Shown here one piece after another: positions 34,526 through 42,561 of a stretch of 62,992 nt of DNA. Numbering within the stretch: the stretch's first letter is position 1; each line of letters begins with the position of its first letter. The notes beneath the pieces were generated by a model. The model had not been told where the DNA came from. It did no database searches and saw nothing but the letters and a program-made list of their open reading frames with translations. Source of the stretch: JBBQVO01 sp038211505 (GTDB taxonomy: Bacteria; Chloroflexota; Dehalococcoidia; DSTF01; JACRBR01); contig JBBQVO010000001.1 in assembly GCA_038211505.1 (NCBI GenBank), positions 1 through 62,992 on the forward strand. The letters run 5' to 3'. The translations under genes were made by a program, and so were the position numbers.

Positions 34526-34891
34526 GTGCCAGCGGGCCGGGTGGCCGCTCGCCGCGAGGCGGGAGGAAAGTCCGAACTCCACAGGGCAGGGTGCCCGCTA
34601 ACAGCGGGGCGTCGCGAGGCGACGGAAAGTGCCACAGAGACATACCGCCCGCAAGGGTAAGGGTGAAATGGTGCGGTAAGAGCGCACCGGCGGCGTGGAG
34701 ACACGGCGGCCGGGCAAACCCCACCCGGAGCAAGGCCACATAGGGGACCGCGTCCGTTCGCGGACTAAGGACGGCCCGTCCGAGAGTCCCGGGTTGGCCG
34801 CTCGAGCCGCGCAGCAATGCTCGGCCCAGATAGATGGCCACCGATCCGCCTTCGGCGGATTACAGAATTCGGCTTACAGGCCCGCTGGCAC
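34526..34891 (+). ncRNA. rnpB: RNase P RNA (bacterial type A)
   Basis: The catalytic RNA of RNase P, which trims the 5' leader of tRNA precursors. The terminal helix P1 is a perfect 11-bp pairing of GTGCCAGCGGG (34526) with CCCGCTGGCAC (34881-34891). Conserved region CR-I (GAGGAAAGTCCGAACTCC) lies near 34562, and the CR-V region ACAGAATTCGGCTTACAGG lies before the 3' strand of P1. Length 366 nt is normal. Ends are taken from P1 and may be off by a few bases. Confidence 0.95.
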
Positions 34892-34980
34892 TTCTTCCAC
34901 GAGACCCGAGGTACGACTCTTCGCGGGTGCGCCGCGTCCGGGCCTCGTTCACCGGATCGCGACGTGCCCGCGCGTCCGCG

Positions 34981-35070
34981 CTACTTCTTCTTTTCGGACT
35001 TTGCGCCGGTCTTCGCCTGCGACTTCTGCTTGTTCGACTTCGCGGTGCTCTTCGGGCTCTTGTCACCCAT
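34981..35070 (-). CDS. 29-residue Lys-rich small protein (MGDKSPK type)
   Basis: A 29-residue reading frame on the strand opposite to rnpB: it begins MGDKSPKSTAKSNKQKSQAK and ends EKKK. The ATG at 35070 has AAGGAG nine bases upstream, a good ribosome binding site. About a third of the residues are lysine. Small proteins beginning MGDKSP are recurrent in Actinobacteria and Chloroflexota genomes with no known role; nucleic-acid or ribosome binding is possible from composition. Short length leaves some doubt. Confidence 0.65.
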   Translation of the reverse strand: MGDKSPKSTAKSNKQKSQAKTGAKSEKKK

Positions 35071-35340
35071 GGCTTCGGTGCTCCTTCACTGTCTCGCCCG
35101 ACGCGAGGTATGCGTCTCCACGTATGCAAGCAGTTCGCGCGATAATAGTCAATAGCAGCGCGTGAGATCCTCACAATTTCCGGGTCGTCGCGCGTCGACC
35201 AGACCCGTCCTGCTTCAGCATCGGCGTGAGAGACCCGTTTCGGTATGTGCGACGCCGATCTGGTTCCGGTTCCATGAGGCAACGGGGGTGTTGCCGACAT
35301 CCACAACCCGACTTCGCGCGATCTGCCTTGGGAGACTTCG

Positions 35341-35463
35341 ATGACGGCGGGCACTCTGGACACCATGGCTGCTCCGTTGCACGCCGACCTTGATGATGCG
35401 GTAGAAGCGGTACTCGAGCAGGCCAACCCAAAGTCTCCGAGGTCGCCTAACCTCAGGTGCTAG
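35341..35463 (+). CDS. Possible 40-residue protein
   Basis: ATG at 35341 with GGGAG nearby opens a 40-residue frame (MAAPLHADLDDAVEAVLEQ in the middle) that ends at 35463. The acidic-helix composition is protein-like, but there is no homology I recognise. The rest of the 664-bp gap 35071-35734 shows no other gene. Confidence 0.2.
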   Translation: MTAGTLDTMAAPLHADLDDAVEAVLEQANPKSPRSPNLRC

Positions 35464-35734
35464 AGAGTCTGGTCGCCGGTCGCAAATAACACTTTCGCAA
35501 TGCGGAGTGACGTTGCGGCGGCGGTTGGCGGTGGGTGAGTCGCTATAGTTCAGGGCACGACGCTCGAACTTTTCGCGCGAGGACGCGCGACGCTCAAGGA
35601 GTGGGCACTCTCAACATCGACGCCCAGCACTGCTAGCAACGTGCGAATTCGTGATGCGTCGCGCCGCGCGATCGTGCGCAGGCACGCCGACGCGGTCGCC
35701 GCGCGACAATCTTCGGGTAGTTCAGGAGGTGGTA

Positions 35735-37345
35735 GTGGCCCTTGCTGATCCGCGTGTGAGCTCCGGCTCGCTCGCTACCCGCACGGGGGTGCGCCTGCGA
35801 GCGGACTACGTGGCGCTTCTCGCCGTCGTGTTCGCATTCGGCGGCGAATGCCTGTTCTTCGTCTTCAACGGCTATCTCAATCGCGACGAAGGCTGGTATT
35901 TGCTCTCGGGCAAGCAAGTGTTCGACGGCGGCGTGCCGTATCGCGACTTTCCGTACTTCCAGACGCCGCTGCTGCCGTACGTCTTCGGGGCGTCGCAGCA
36001 GATCTTCGGCAGCGGCATCATCGCCGGGCGCGCGACGAGCTTGATCTTTGCCGCCGCGTCGATGGCGCTGATCCTGTATATCGGCGAGCGCATCGGCGGG
36101 CGGCGGACGGCGATCTGCGCCGCGATCCTCATCCTGCTGACGCCGGATTTCGCGCTGGCGTCGGTCACGGCGCGGTCGGAGGCGGTCGTCGTGCCGCTGA
36201 CGCTGGCCGCGCTGGCGGCGATGCTCACGTATCGTCGCGGGTTCGCGGCGATCACGCTGGCGCCGGCGCTGCTGCTGGTCGCGACGGCGACGCGGCTGTC
36301 GTTCTTGCCGGCGGTGCTGCTCTGCGCGGCGTTCTGCTACGGGCAGGCGCGGCCGTCGCGGCGCGAAGCGTTGCTCGCCGCGGGCGCGCTCGTTGCGCTG
36401 GCTGCGGCGTTCATCGTGCCGTTTGTGATCGTGGCGCCGCATCGCACGATCTTTGATGTGTGGACGGCGCAGGCGGCGCGCAACAATCAGTTCGGTCTCG
36501 AGCAGCACGATGTCTGGCTGACCGTGATCCGGCGCATCTGGTTTGTGAATCTGCCGTTCGATCTCTTCTTCGTCGTGATCATCCCGACTCTCTTCGCGCT
36601 CGCGCTGATCGTCGATCGATGGCGCTCCGGCTGGCGGCCGTGGCGGGCGTCGGCCGATGACGTGATGTCGCGGTATCTGTTGCTGATCGGATTCGCGATC
36701 GTGCTCTGGCTGCCGTTCGCGGGATTCGATCACCAGGAGGACCGCTACTTTATCCCGTCGTTCGCGTTGTCGGCGCTGCTCGCCGCGGATCTGTTCGTGC
36801 GGGCATCGCGATCGTACTTCGGCGAGATCGGGCGCTTGTTGCCGCCGGTCTTTGTCGCGCTGGTCGTCGCGCACGCGGTGTTCCAGGTCGGGACGATCCG
36901 CGAGTTCATTGATCCGCACGATGTGGGTCAGACGGACGGCGTCGGCGCGTACATCGCCTCGATGATGAGCGGCGACGATCAGCTGGTGTCGTTCAACGCG
37001 ACCCTCGCGGTTGCCGCCGATCACAACGTGGCGCCGCAGATGCTGATGGGACAGTTCTCGTTCTGGCCCTCGATGTCGGACGCCGATGCGCGTCGCAACG
37101 GCGTCGTCAACGCCGATGTGTTGCAGGACGTGATGCTGGATCCGCGCACGAAGGTGATTGCGCTCGACGACTACGATCTCGGACTGATCGGCAACACGCG
37201 TCCTGAAGATGACACGCTGCCTTCGCTGACGGCGTGGCCGTTCAAGCTCTACCCGCAACTGCTGAGCACATTCGATTTGGTGCGGACAGTGACGAACTTC
37301 GGCCAGTTCGATGCGACGCTGTACATCCTCGAGCGGCGGACGTAG
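35735..37345 (+). CDS. Polytopic membrane glycosyltransferase-like protein (GT39/ArnT-like)
   Basis: A 536-residue protein with about ten hydrophobic segments. An early luminal loop carries NRDEGWYLLSGKQVFDGG (the Asp-Glu of GT39/PMT-like enzymes) and VPYRDFPYFQTPLLPYVFG. Such enzymes use polyprenyl-phosphate sugars to modify proteins, lipids or glycans outside the membrane. The start was set at GTG 35735, with AGGAGG 5 nt upstream, giving VALADPRVSSG; an open frame from 35651 is poorer. It may belong to the glycan locus upstream. Confidence 0.8.
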   Translation: MALADPRVSSGSLATRTGVRLRADYVALLAVVFAFGGECLFFVFNGYLNRDEGWYLLSGKQVFDGGVPYRDFPYFQTPLLPYVFGASQQIFGSGIIAGRATSLIFAAASMALILYIGERIGGRRTAICAAILILLTPDFALASVTARSEAVVVPLTLAALAAMLTYRRGFAAITLAPALLLVATATRLSFLPAVLLCAAFCYGQARPSRREALLAAGALVALAAAFIVPFVIVAPHRTIFDVWTAQAARNNQFGLEQHDVWLTVIRRIWFVNLPFDLFFVVIIPTLFALALIVDRWRSGWRPWRASADDVMSRYLLLIGFAIVLWLPFAGFDHQEDRYFIPSFALSALLAADLFVRASRSYFGEIGRLLPPVFVALVVAHAVFQVGTIREFIDPHDVGQTDGVGAYIASMMSGDDQLVSFNATLAVAADHNVAPQMLMGQFSFWPSMSDADARRNGVVNADVLQDVMLDPRTKVIALDDYDLGLIGNTRPEDDTLPSLTAWPFKLYPQLLSTFDLVRTVTNFGQFDATLYILERRT

Positions 37346-37385
37346 GGACCTAACGCCCCAGCCGTCTCCTTCGGCGACTCTTCGA

Positions 37386-37404
37386 CCTTCCCGACACGGG
37401 AAGG
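37386..37404. repeat. CCTTCCCGACACGGGAAGG hairpin
   Basis: CCTTCCC, a five-base loop GACAC, then GGGAAGG: a perfect 7-bp stem. A longer relative lies at 37562. The 352-bp gap 37346-37697 contains these hairpins and two GGCGGCC repeats (37431-37460 and 37506-37534) and no gene. Confidence 0.65.
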
Positions 37405-37430
37405 GGAGTCCGACTGCGTCGCCACACGAA

Positions 37431-37534
37431 CGGCCGAGGGCGGCCTTGCCATCTGCGTGCGGCGTCGTGCGACGTGGGGAGAGGCGTGTCGGGGCGACGT
37501 CATCGCGGCCGAGGGCGGCCGTGCCACGTGCGCG
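37431..37534. repeat. Two copies of the CGGCCGAGGGCGGCC repeat
   Basis: CGGCCGAGGGCGGCCTTGCC starts at 37431 and a CGGCCGAGGGCGGCCGTGCC copy starts at 37506, each followed by a GTGCG-type tail. Related sequence at 31216 and 49631. Confidence 0.55.
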
Positions 37535-37561
37535 GCATCGTGCGTTTGCGACGGACCAAAC

Positions 37562-37594
37562 CGCCACCCCTTCCCGACGCGGGAAGGGGTGGCG
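37562..37594. repeat. Perfect 14-bp hairpin CGCCACCCCTTCCC
   Basis: CGCCACCCCTTCCC, loop GACGC, GGGAAGGGGTGGCG with no mismatch. The core CCTTCCC-GACRC-GGGAAGG is shared with 37386. No T-tract follows, so it is more likely a repeat element than a terminator. Confidence 0.65.
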
Positions 37595-37697
37595 AGATTG
37601 CTTCACGCGCGGGCGCTCGGGCGGAGGGGCGTGTTGCCACGGTCATATGGTGTGCTCGCTACACTGACGCTGTTTGGAACCCCGCCAAGGATGATTG

Positions 37698-39395
37698 ATG
37701 ACGAAGATTCTTCGCGTCGACATGACGCGCCGTACTGTCACCGAAGCGACTGTGCCGGACGCCTCCGCGATGCTGGGCGGGCGCGCGCTCACGTCGCGCA
37801 TCATCGCCGATGAGGTCGACGCTACGATCGATGCGCTGTCGCGCGAGGCGAAGCTGGTGTTCGCGCCGGGACTGCTCGGCGGGACGGCGATCACGACATC
37901 GGGACGGACGTCGTTCGGCGGCAAGTCGCCGCTGACGGGCGGGTTGAAGGAATCGAACGTCGGCGGCGTGCTCGGGCACAAGCTGGCGAAGCTCGGCATC
38001 AAGGCGGTGATCGTCGAAGGAGCGCCCGAGAACGGAGCGCTCTATGTTTGGCATCTGGCAGCGGACGGCACGTCGCGGTTTGAGGCTGCGGGCGATCTTG
38101 GCGGGCTCGGCAACTACGCCGTGGCAGAGCGGCTGCTCGACGGCATGAGCAGCAAGACGCGCGCGGTCGTCAGCATCGGCCCGGCGGGCGAGCAGCGGAT
38201 GACGGCGGCGTCCATCGCGGTCAATGATCCTGAGGGGCGGCCGACGCGGCATGCGGCGCGCGGCGGGCTCGGCGCGCTGATGGCGGCGAAGGGGCTGAAG
38301 GCGGTCGTCATCGATGATGGCGGCGCCAAGAACGTCGACGCTGCCGATCCTGCGGCATTTCGCGAGGCGATGCTCGGCTTCTCGAAGATCGTGCTCGACG
38401 ACCCGCGCACGAACAATCTCTCGCGCACGGGCACCGCCGGCGTGATCAAGTTCGTCAATCGCGACAACGTGCACTCCCTGCCCGCGCACAACCACCGCAT
38501 CGGGACGATGGCGACGGCGGATCTGATCGGCGGCCAGCACATCGCCGAATTGGGCGCCGAGCGCGGCGGGCGCATGCTGCCGTGCATGGCCGGCTGCATC
38601 ATCAAGTGCGCGATCCTGTTCAACAACGCCGCGGGCGAGCACGTGACGACGGCGCTGGAGTTCGAGACGATCGCGCTCCTCGGCTCGAATCTCGATGTCG
38701 ACGACATCGATGCGATCGGCCAGATGGATCGCCTGTGCGACGACATCGGCCTCGACACGATCGAGATCGGCAACGCATTCGGCATCGCGATGGAGGCCGG
38801 CGTCCTGCCATGGGGCGACTGGCACGGCGTCCTGCGCATCCTCGATGAAGACGTGCGCACGGGCACGGAGCTCGGGCGGATCATCGGCGGCGGCACGGTG
38901 CACGCGGCGCGCGCGCTGGGCATCGAGCGCATCCCCGCCGTGAAGGGGCAGGGGCTGCCGGCGTGGGAGCCGCGGACGTTGAAGGCGATGGGCGTCACCT
39001 ACGCGACGAGCCCGCAGGGCGCCGATCACACGGCTGGTCTCGTGACGGCGCGCGGCGTCACGCACGAGACGCTGGTGAAGGCGTCGCGGCACGAGCAGCT
39101 CGTGATGGCGGCGGTCGATTCCGTCGGACTCTGCCAGTTCTCGAATCCGGTCGAAGCCGATATGGCGACGTTCGTTAGTGCGCGATACGGCGTCGACTGG
39201 ACGGCGGCGGACGTCATGGCGCTCGCGCGGCAAACGCTGATCGACGAGCGCGACTTCAACCGGCGCGCCGGCTTCGGCCGCGACGCCGACGAGTTGCCGT
39301 CGTTCTTGCGCACGGAGCCGCTGCACACGTCGGAGGGCGATCAAGTGTTCGATTTAGATCCGGCGCTGCTCGATACGTTCTGGGACTTCGAGTGA
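37698..39395 (+). CDS. Aldehyde:ferredoxin oxidoreductase-family tungsto/molybdoenzyme
   Basis: A 565-residue AOR-family protein. The N-terminal domain has the cofactor-side pattern TSGRTSFGGKSPLTGGLKES. The Fe-S ligands appear as MLPCMAGCIIKC (residues ~296-304) and SVGLCQFS (~residue 475); the first spacing is Cys-x3-Cys where family members usually have Cys-x2-Cys. The start is ATG 37698, with AAGGA upstream. Family enzymes oxidise aldehydes with ferredoxin, using a bis-pyranopterin tungsten site. No partner gene is next to it; DinB and glutaredoxin-like genes follow. Confidence 0.88.
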   Translation: MTKILRVDMTRRTVTEATVPDASAMLGGRALTSRIIADEVDATIDALSREAKLVFAPGLLGGTAITTSGRTSFGGKSPLTGGLKESNVGGVLGHKLAKLGIKAVIVEGAPENGALYVWHLAADGTSRFEAAGDLGGLGNYAVAERLLDGMSSKTRAVVSIGPAGEQRMTAASIAVNDPEGRPTRHAARGGLGALMAAKGLKAVVIDDGGAKNVDAADPAAFREAMLGFSKIVLDDPRTNNLSRTGTAGVIKFVNRDNVHSLPAHNHRIGTMATADLIGGQHIAELGAERGGRMLPCMAGCIIKCAILFNNAAGEHVTTALEFETIALLGSNLDVDDIDAIGQMDRLCDDIGLDTIEIGNAFGIAMEAGVLPWGDWHGVLRILDEDVRTGTELGRIIGGGTVHAARALGIERIPAVKGQGLPAWEPRTLKAMGVTYATSPQGADHTAGLVTARGVTHETLVKASRHEQLVMAAVDSVGLCQFSNPVEADMATFVSARYGVDWTAADVMALARQTLIDERDFNRRAGFGRDADELPSFLRTEPLHTSEGDQVFDLDPALLDTFWDFE

Positions 39396-39450
39396 ACGAC
39401 GAAGGAACCGCGATTTCACCGATTTCACGGATGAGATCGGGAGGACATCC

Positions 39451-39948
39451 ATGACTAGTGAAACCGGCATTGCTAACGGTGAAGTGGATACGCTCGTCGC
39501 CTCGATATTTGGTGTGCTCGATAGGGTGGTGGAACAGCTCGACGGGCTGTCGGCGCAACAGCTGAACTTCCGGCCGCCGATCGCCGGCGCGAACAGCGCG
39601 TATGTGATCGCCACGCATACGCTCGGCAACGCGCGCGCCTGGGTACTGGGCATCGCCTGCGGACAGGTGGTGAGGCGCGATCGACCGGCGGAGTTTCGCG
39701 CGACCGCTAGCGATGCATCGCGCGTGCGCGACGAGCTGGCGTCATTTCGGCAGGAGAAAGCAGATCCGGTGGCGGCCCTCGACGGCGCCGCGCTGGAGCG
39801 AAGGCTCCTGCCGCCGCAGGAGCTTTGGGGTGAGGGCACGCCACGCGAGATCAATGTGCGCTATGCGTTTCTGCATGTGATCGAGCATGCATCGCTGCAC
39901 CTCGGGCACATTCACATGACACGCGATCTTGCGCTGGCGGCCGGTTGA
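39451..39948 (+). CDS. DinB-superfamily protein
   Basis: A 165-residue four-helix protein of the DinB/MDMPI type: AYVIATHTLGNARAWVLGIA and AFLHVIEHASLHLGHIHMTR supply the three His expected for the metal site (HxxxxxxH arrangement in the last helix). Start ATG with GGGAGG upstream. It follows AOR by 55 bp and is probably co-transcribed with the next gene. Function unknown. Confidence 0.75.
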   Translation: MTSETGIANGEVDTLVASIFGVLDRVVEQLDGLSAQQLNFRPPIAGANSAYVIATHTLGNARAWVLGIACGQVVRRDRPAEFRATASDASRVRDELASFRQEKADPVAALDGAALERRLLPPQELWGEGTPREINVRYAFLHVIEHASLHLGHIHMTRDLALAAG

Positions 39949-39967
39949 CGACAAACGGAGAGGGCAC

Positions 39968-40261
39968 GTGACACAGACGTTGGAGCATACGGTGGTGTTG
40001 TTTGCGCAGGGGTACTGCGAGTTCTCGGAGATGGTGCGGCTGCATCTGGAGTCGCGCGGGCAGAAGTACACCGAACGCGACGTCGACAGCGATGCATCGG
40101 CGCGCGCGGACATGCTGGCGCTCGGCGCGACCGGCACACCAGTGACCGTGATCGACGGCGAGCCGGTGATCGGCTTCGACGATGAGGCGATTGATGAGTT
40201 GCTCGGTTTTACGCCATACAACGAGCACGAGAACCTCGACGGCGAGCGGATCGATGATTAG
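39968..40261 (+). CDS. Glutaredoxin-like protein (monothiol type)
   Basis: A 97-residue thioredoxin-fold protein, GTG start with GGAGAGGG upstream. The active site is GYCEFS (Cys-x-x-Ser) rather than CPYC, a monothiol pattern, and TGTPVTVIDGEPVIGFDDEA gives the cis-Pro and glutathione side. It starts 19 bp after the DinB gene. May act as a redox carrier or in mycoredoxin-like or bacilliredoxin-like roles; cannot be told apart here. Confidence 0.75.
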   Translation: MTQTLEHTVVLFAQGYCEFSEMVRLHLESRGQKYTERDVDSDASARADMLALGATGTPVTVIDGEPVIGFDDEAIDELLGFTPYNEHENLDGERIDD

Positions 40262-40581
40262 CACGAGCGTGGTGTGTTTCTCGATCGAATCGCGCTCGTC
40301 TCCAACGCCGGGCGAATTGGGCTGGGCATTTCAGACACGCCCGCGAGGCGCTGAATCTCATGTCGGCCCGAGCGCGGGTGTTGGAAAGCCCACTACGAGA
40401 GGTCAATAGGGAGCGGCGCCGCTCTTCGATGGGGACGACGCACGCACCTCGGCGCGTTGCCTGTGGATCGGGCCGCTGTTACGATCGGCCGTACGCGCGT
40501 TCGACGCGGTTTCTCGATTGTCCAGGTGGTGGGTGCAGGCGCGGCTTCGGCGCCCAGGCGCCGACGCCGTCAGGAGTGTTC
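40262..40581. other. Intergenic region of 320 bp without recognisable gene
   Basis: No protein-like frame on either strand and no conserved hairpin with GTAG foot. TTACGAT near 40478 is a possible -10 for the downstream gene, but no -35 is convincing. Confidence 0.3.
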
Positions 40582-42018
40582 ATGCCCGAAGGCAGCTTCA
40601 CATCTCTCGACTTCATGTTTCATCCCCGCTCGGTCGCCGTCGTCGGCGCTTCGACGCAGGATGGGCCGGGATCGTTCGTCGCGGCGATCAAGGAGATGAA
40701 GTTCGGCGGCGATCTCTATCCCGTGAACCCGAAGGCGGAGGAGATCGGCGGGCTGAAATGCTATCCGCGGCTCGGCGACATCCCCGGCCACGTCGATCAC
40801 GTCATCTCGTCGGTGCCGCTCCGCTTCGTGGAGCAGTTGATGGATGATTGCGTGACGAAGGGCGTGCGCACCGTGCATTTCTTCACGGCGGGATTCAGTG
40901 AGACGGGCGACGCAGAGGCGTCAGCGCTGGAGGCTCGCGTGCTCGCGAAGGCTCGCGCCGCCGGCATCCGAGTCGTCGGGCCGAACTGCATGGGGCTGTA
41001 CTATCCGGCCGGCGGGCTGTCGTTCATGCCGGCTCTGCCGACGGAGCCAGGGCCGGTGGCGATGCTCTCGCAGAGTGGCGCCAACGCCGGTGAGTTCTGC
41101 CGAACCGCGGCGGTGCGCGGCCTGCGCTACAGCAAAGTCGTCAGCTACGGCAACGGCACCGACATCCGCGAGTCGGAGCTGCTCGAATATGCGGCCGAGG
41201 ATCCGGAGACGGAAGTGATCGCCTGCTACATCGAAGGCATCACCGACGGGGCGCACTTCATGCGAGCGCTGAAGAAAGCCGCGGCTGCGAAACCCGTCGC
41301 GATCCTCAAAGGCGGGCGGACGGAGGCGGGCGCGCGGGCGACAAGCTCGCACACAGGTAGCCTCGCCGGGTCGCTGCAGATCTTCGACGCGGCGGTGCGG
41401 CAGGCGGGCGCTGTGCGCGTCGATCGGATGGAGGAGCTCGTCGATCAGGCGGTGGCATTCCGCTTTCTGCCGAAGCTCGCCGGGCCACGCGCGGGCATTG
41501 TCGGCGGCGGTGGCGGCTACAGCGTGTTGGCGTCAGACGAGATCGGCGCGGCGGGGCTGGAGATGCCGACGCTGCCGGCGGACATCCAGCAGAAGCTGCA
41601 CGACTTCACTCCGACCGCCGGTACATCTGTACGCAACCCCGTGGACACGAGCGTTGGCTGGGGGCCGGACGGGCTCAAGCCGATGCTCGACACGATCCGT
41701 ATCGTCTCCGAATCGCCGAACGTCGACTACATCCTCTATCACACCAGCTACTCGTGGGGCGCCATGCGCGCCGAAGGGCCGAGCATCGTCGAGGTGGCGG
41801 GCGAGGCGGCGACGAAGCTGGGCGAGGTGGCGCGGGCGAGCGGCAAGCCGATCGTTTGCGTTGCGCGCATCCCGACGACGGAGTTAGGGATGGCAGGGAC
41901 GCTGGCGTTCCAGCAGACGGTCGCCGAGCAGGGGCTGCCGGTGTTCAACAGCGTGCAGGCGGCGGCGCTCGCCGTACAGCGATTGCTGCAGTGGCAGGCG
42001 AATCGCGCCGCGAACTAG
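40582..42018 (+). CDS. NDP-forming acyl-CoA synthetase, alpha-type (CoA-binding and ligase domains)
   Basis: A 478-residue protein with an N-terminal CoA-binding Rossmann domain (HPRSVAVVGASTQDGPGSFV), a central succinyl-CoA-ligase-like part (VAMLSQSGANAGEFCRTAAV) and the phosphohistidine loop SSHTGSLAGSLQIFD (His ~258), then a C-terminal flavodoxin-like domain. There is no ATP-grasp domain, so a separate beta subunit is needed for acyl-CoA + ADP + Pi to acid + CoA + ATP; none is adjacent. Start ATG with AGGAG. The next gene follows after 20 bp. Confidence 0.85.
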   Translation: MPEGSFTSLDFMFHPRSVAVVGASTQDGPGSFVAAIKEMKFGGDLYPVNPKAEEIGGLKCYPRLGDIPGHVDHVISSVPLRFVEQLMDDCVTKGVRTVHFFTAGFSETGDAEASALEARVLAKARAAGIRVVGPNCMGLYYPAGGLSFMPALPTEPGPVAMLSQSGANAGEFCRTAAVRGLRYSKVVSYGNGTDIRESELLEYAAEDPETEVIACYIEGITDGAHFMRALKKAAAAKPVAILKGGRTEAGARATSSHTGSLAGSLQIFDAAVRQAGAVRVDRMEELVDQAVAFRFLPKLAGPRAGIVGGGGGYSVLASDEIGAAGLEMPTLPADIQQKLHDFTPTAGTSVRNPVDTSVGWGPDGLKPMLDTIRIVSESPNVDYILYHTSYSWGAMRAEGPSIVEVAGEAATKLGEVARASGKPIVCVARIPTTELGMAGTLAFQQTVAEQGLPVFNSVQAAALAVQRLLQWQANRAAN

Positions 42019-42038
42019 GCACGGCCCGAGGAGGACGC

Positions 42039-42458
42039 GTGGTCACCGACTTCAACGAGATGAACCAGCGAGTCACCGCGGAGTTCCACGCGAACGGCGG
42101 CAAGCTCGGCGGACGCTTCGCCGGGATGGACGTGCTGATCCTCACGACGACCGGCGCAAAGAGCGGGCAGATGCGCTGGAACCCGCTGTCGTACAGCAGG
42201 GACGGCGACCGCTACATCATCGTCGCATCGAAAGGCGGCGCGCCGTCGAACCCCGACTGGTACTACAACGTGCTCGCCTATCCGTCCGTGAACATCGAAG
42301 TCGGCACGGAGAACCTCCAGGTCGACGCAACGATCGCGACCGGCGCCGAGCGCGAGCGGTTATTCGCCGCGCACGCGGCGCGCATGCCGTTCTTCGCGGA
42401 GTACGCGAAGAATGCGACGCGCGAGATCCCGGTGGTGGTGTTGACGCCGGTGGTGTGA
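42039..42458 (+). CDS. DDN-type deazaflavin (F420)-dependent nitroreductase/quinone reductase-like protein
   Basis: A 139-residue split-barrel protein. ILTTTGAKSGQMRWNPLSYS followed by YIIVASKGGAPSNPDWYYNV is the F420/FMN binding pattern of the DDN family. GTG start with GAGGAGGACG upstream. Together with the LLM-class protein at 57297 it suggests that the organism makes or uses coenzyme F420. Probably reduces quinones or xenobiotics; precise substrate unknown. Confidence 0.85.
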   Translation: MVTDFNEMNQRVTAEFHANGGKLGGRFAGMDVLILTTTGAKSGQMRWNPLSYSRDGDRYIIVASKGGAPSNPDWYYNVLAYPSVNIEVGTENLQVDATIATGAERERLFAAHAARMPFFAEYAKNATREIPVVVLTPVV

Positions 42459-42503
42459 GTGCGGCGCTAGTCAGCGATCGGACTGCGTCGGCGCGCCACG
42501 ACG

Positions 42504-42528
42504 GGCGGCCACACGGGGCCGCCTCTAC
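42504..42528 (-). repeat. REP-like hairpin with GTAG foot (GGCGGCC stem)
   Basis: On the minus strand GTAG, then A, GGCGGCC, a six-base loop and GGCCGCC: a perfect 7-bp stem. Located between the convergent DDN and polA genes. Confidence 0.65.
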
Positions 42529-42561
42529 AAGTCATTCGTCCAAAGTACGCAGTCGTTGCCG

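Noticed and set aside
34860..35426. Minus-strand frame of 188 residues over the 3' end of rnpB
   Set aside because: Translates RNA-gene and intergenic DNA into Arg/Ser/Pro-rich text; no domain and no ribosome site.
35633..37606. 657-residue minus-strand frame opposite the GT39-like gene
   Set aside because: Arg/Gln/His-rich shadow of the plus-strand gene in GC-rich DNA; the plus strand has clear membrane segments and a ribosome site.
37659..39344. 561-residue minus-strand frame opposite AOR
   Set aside because: Shadow frame; composition is Arg/His/Asp-rich without domains, while the plus strand encodes a recognisable AOR.
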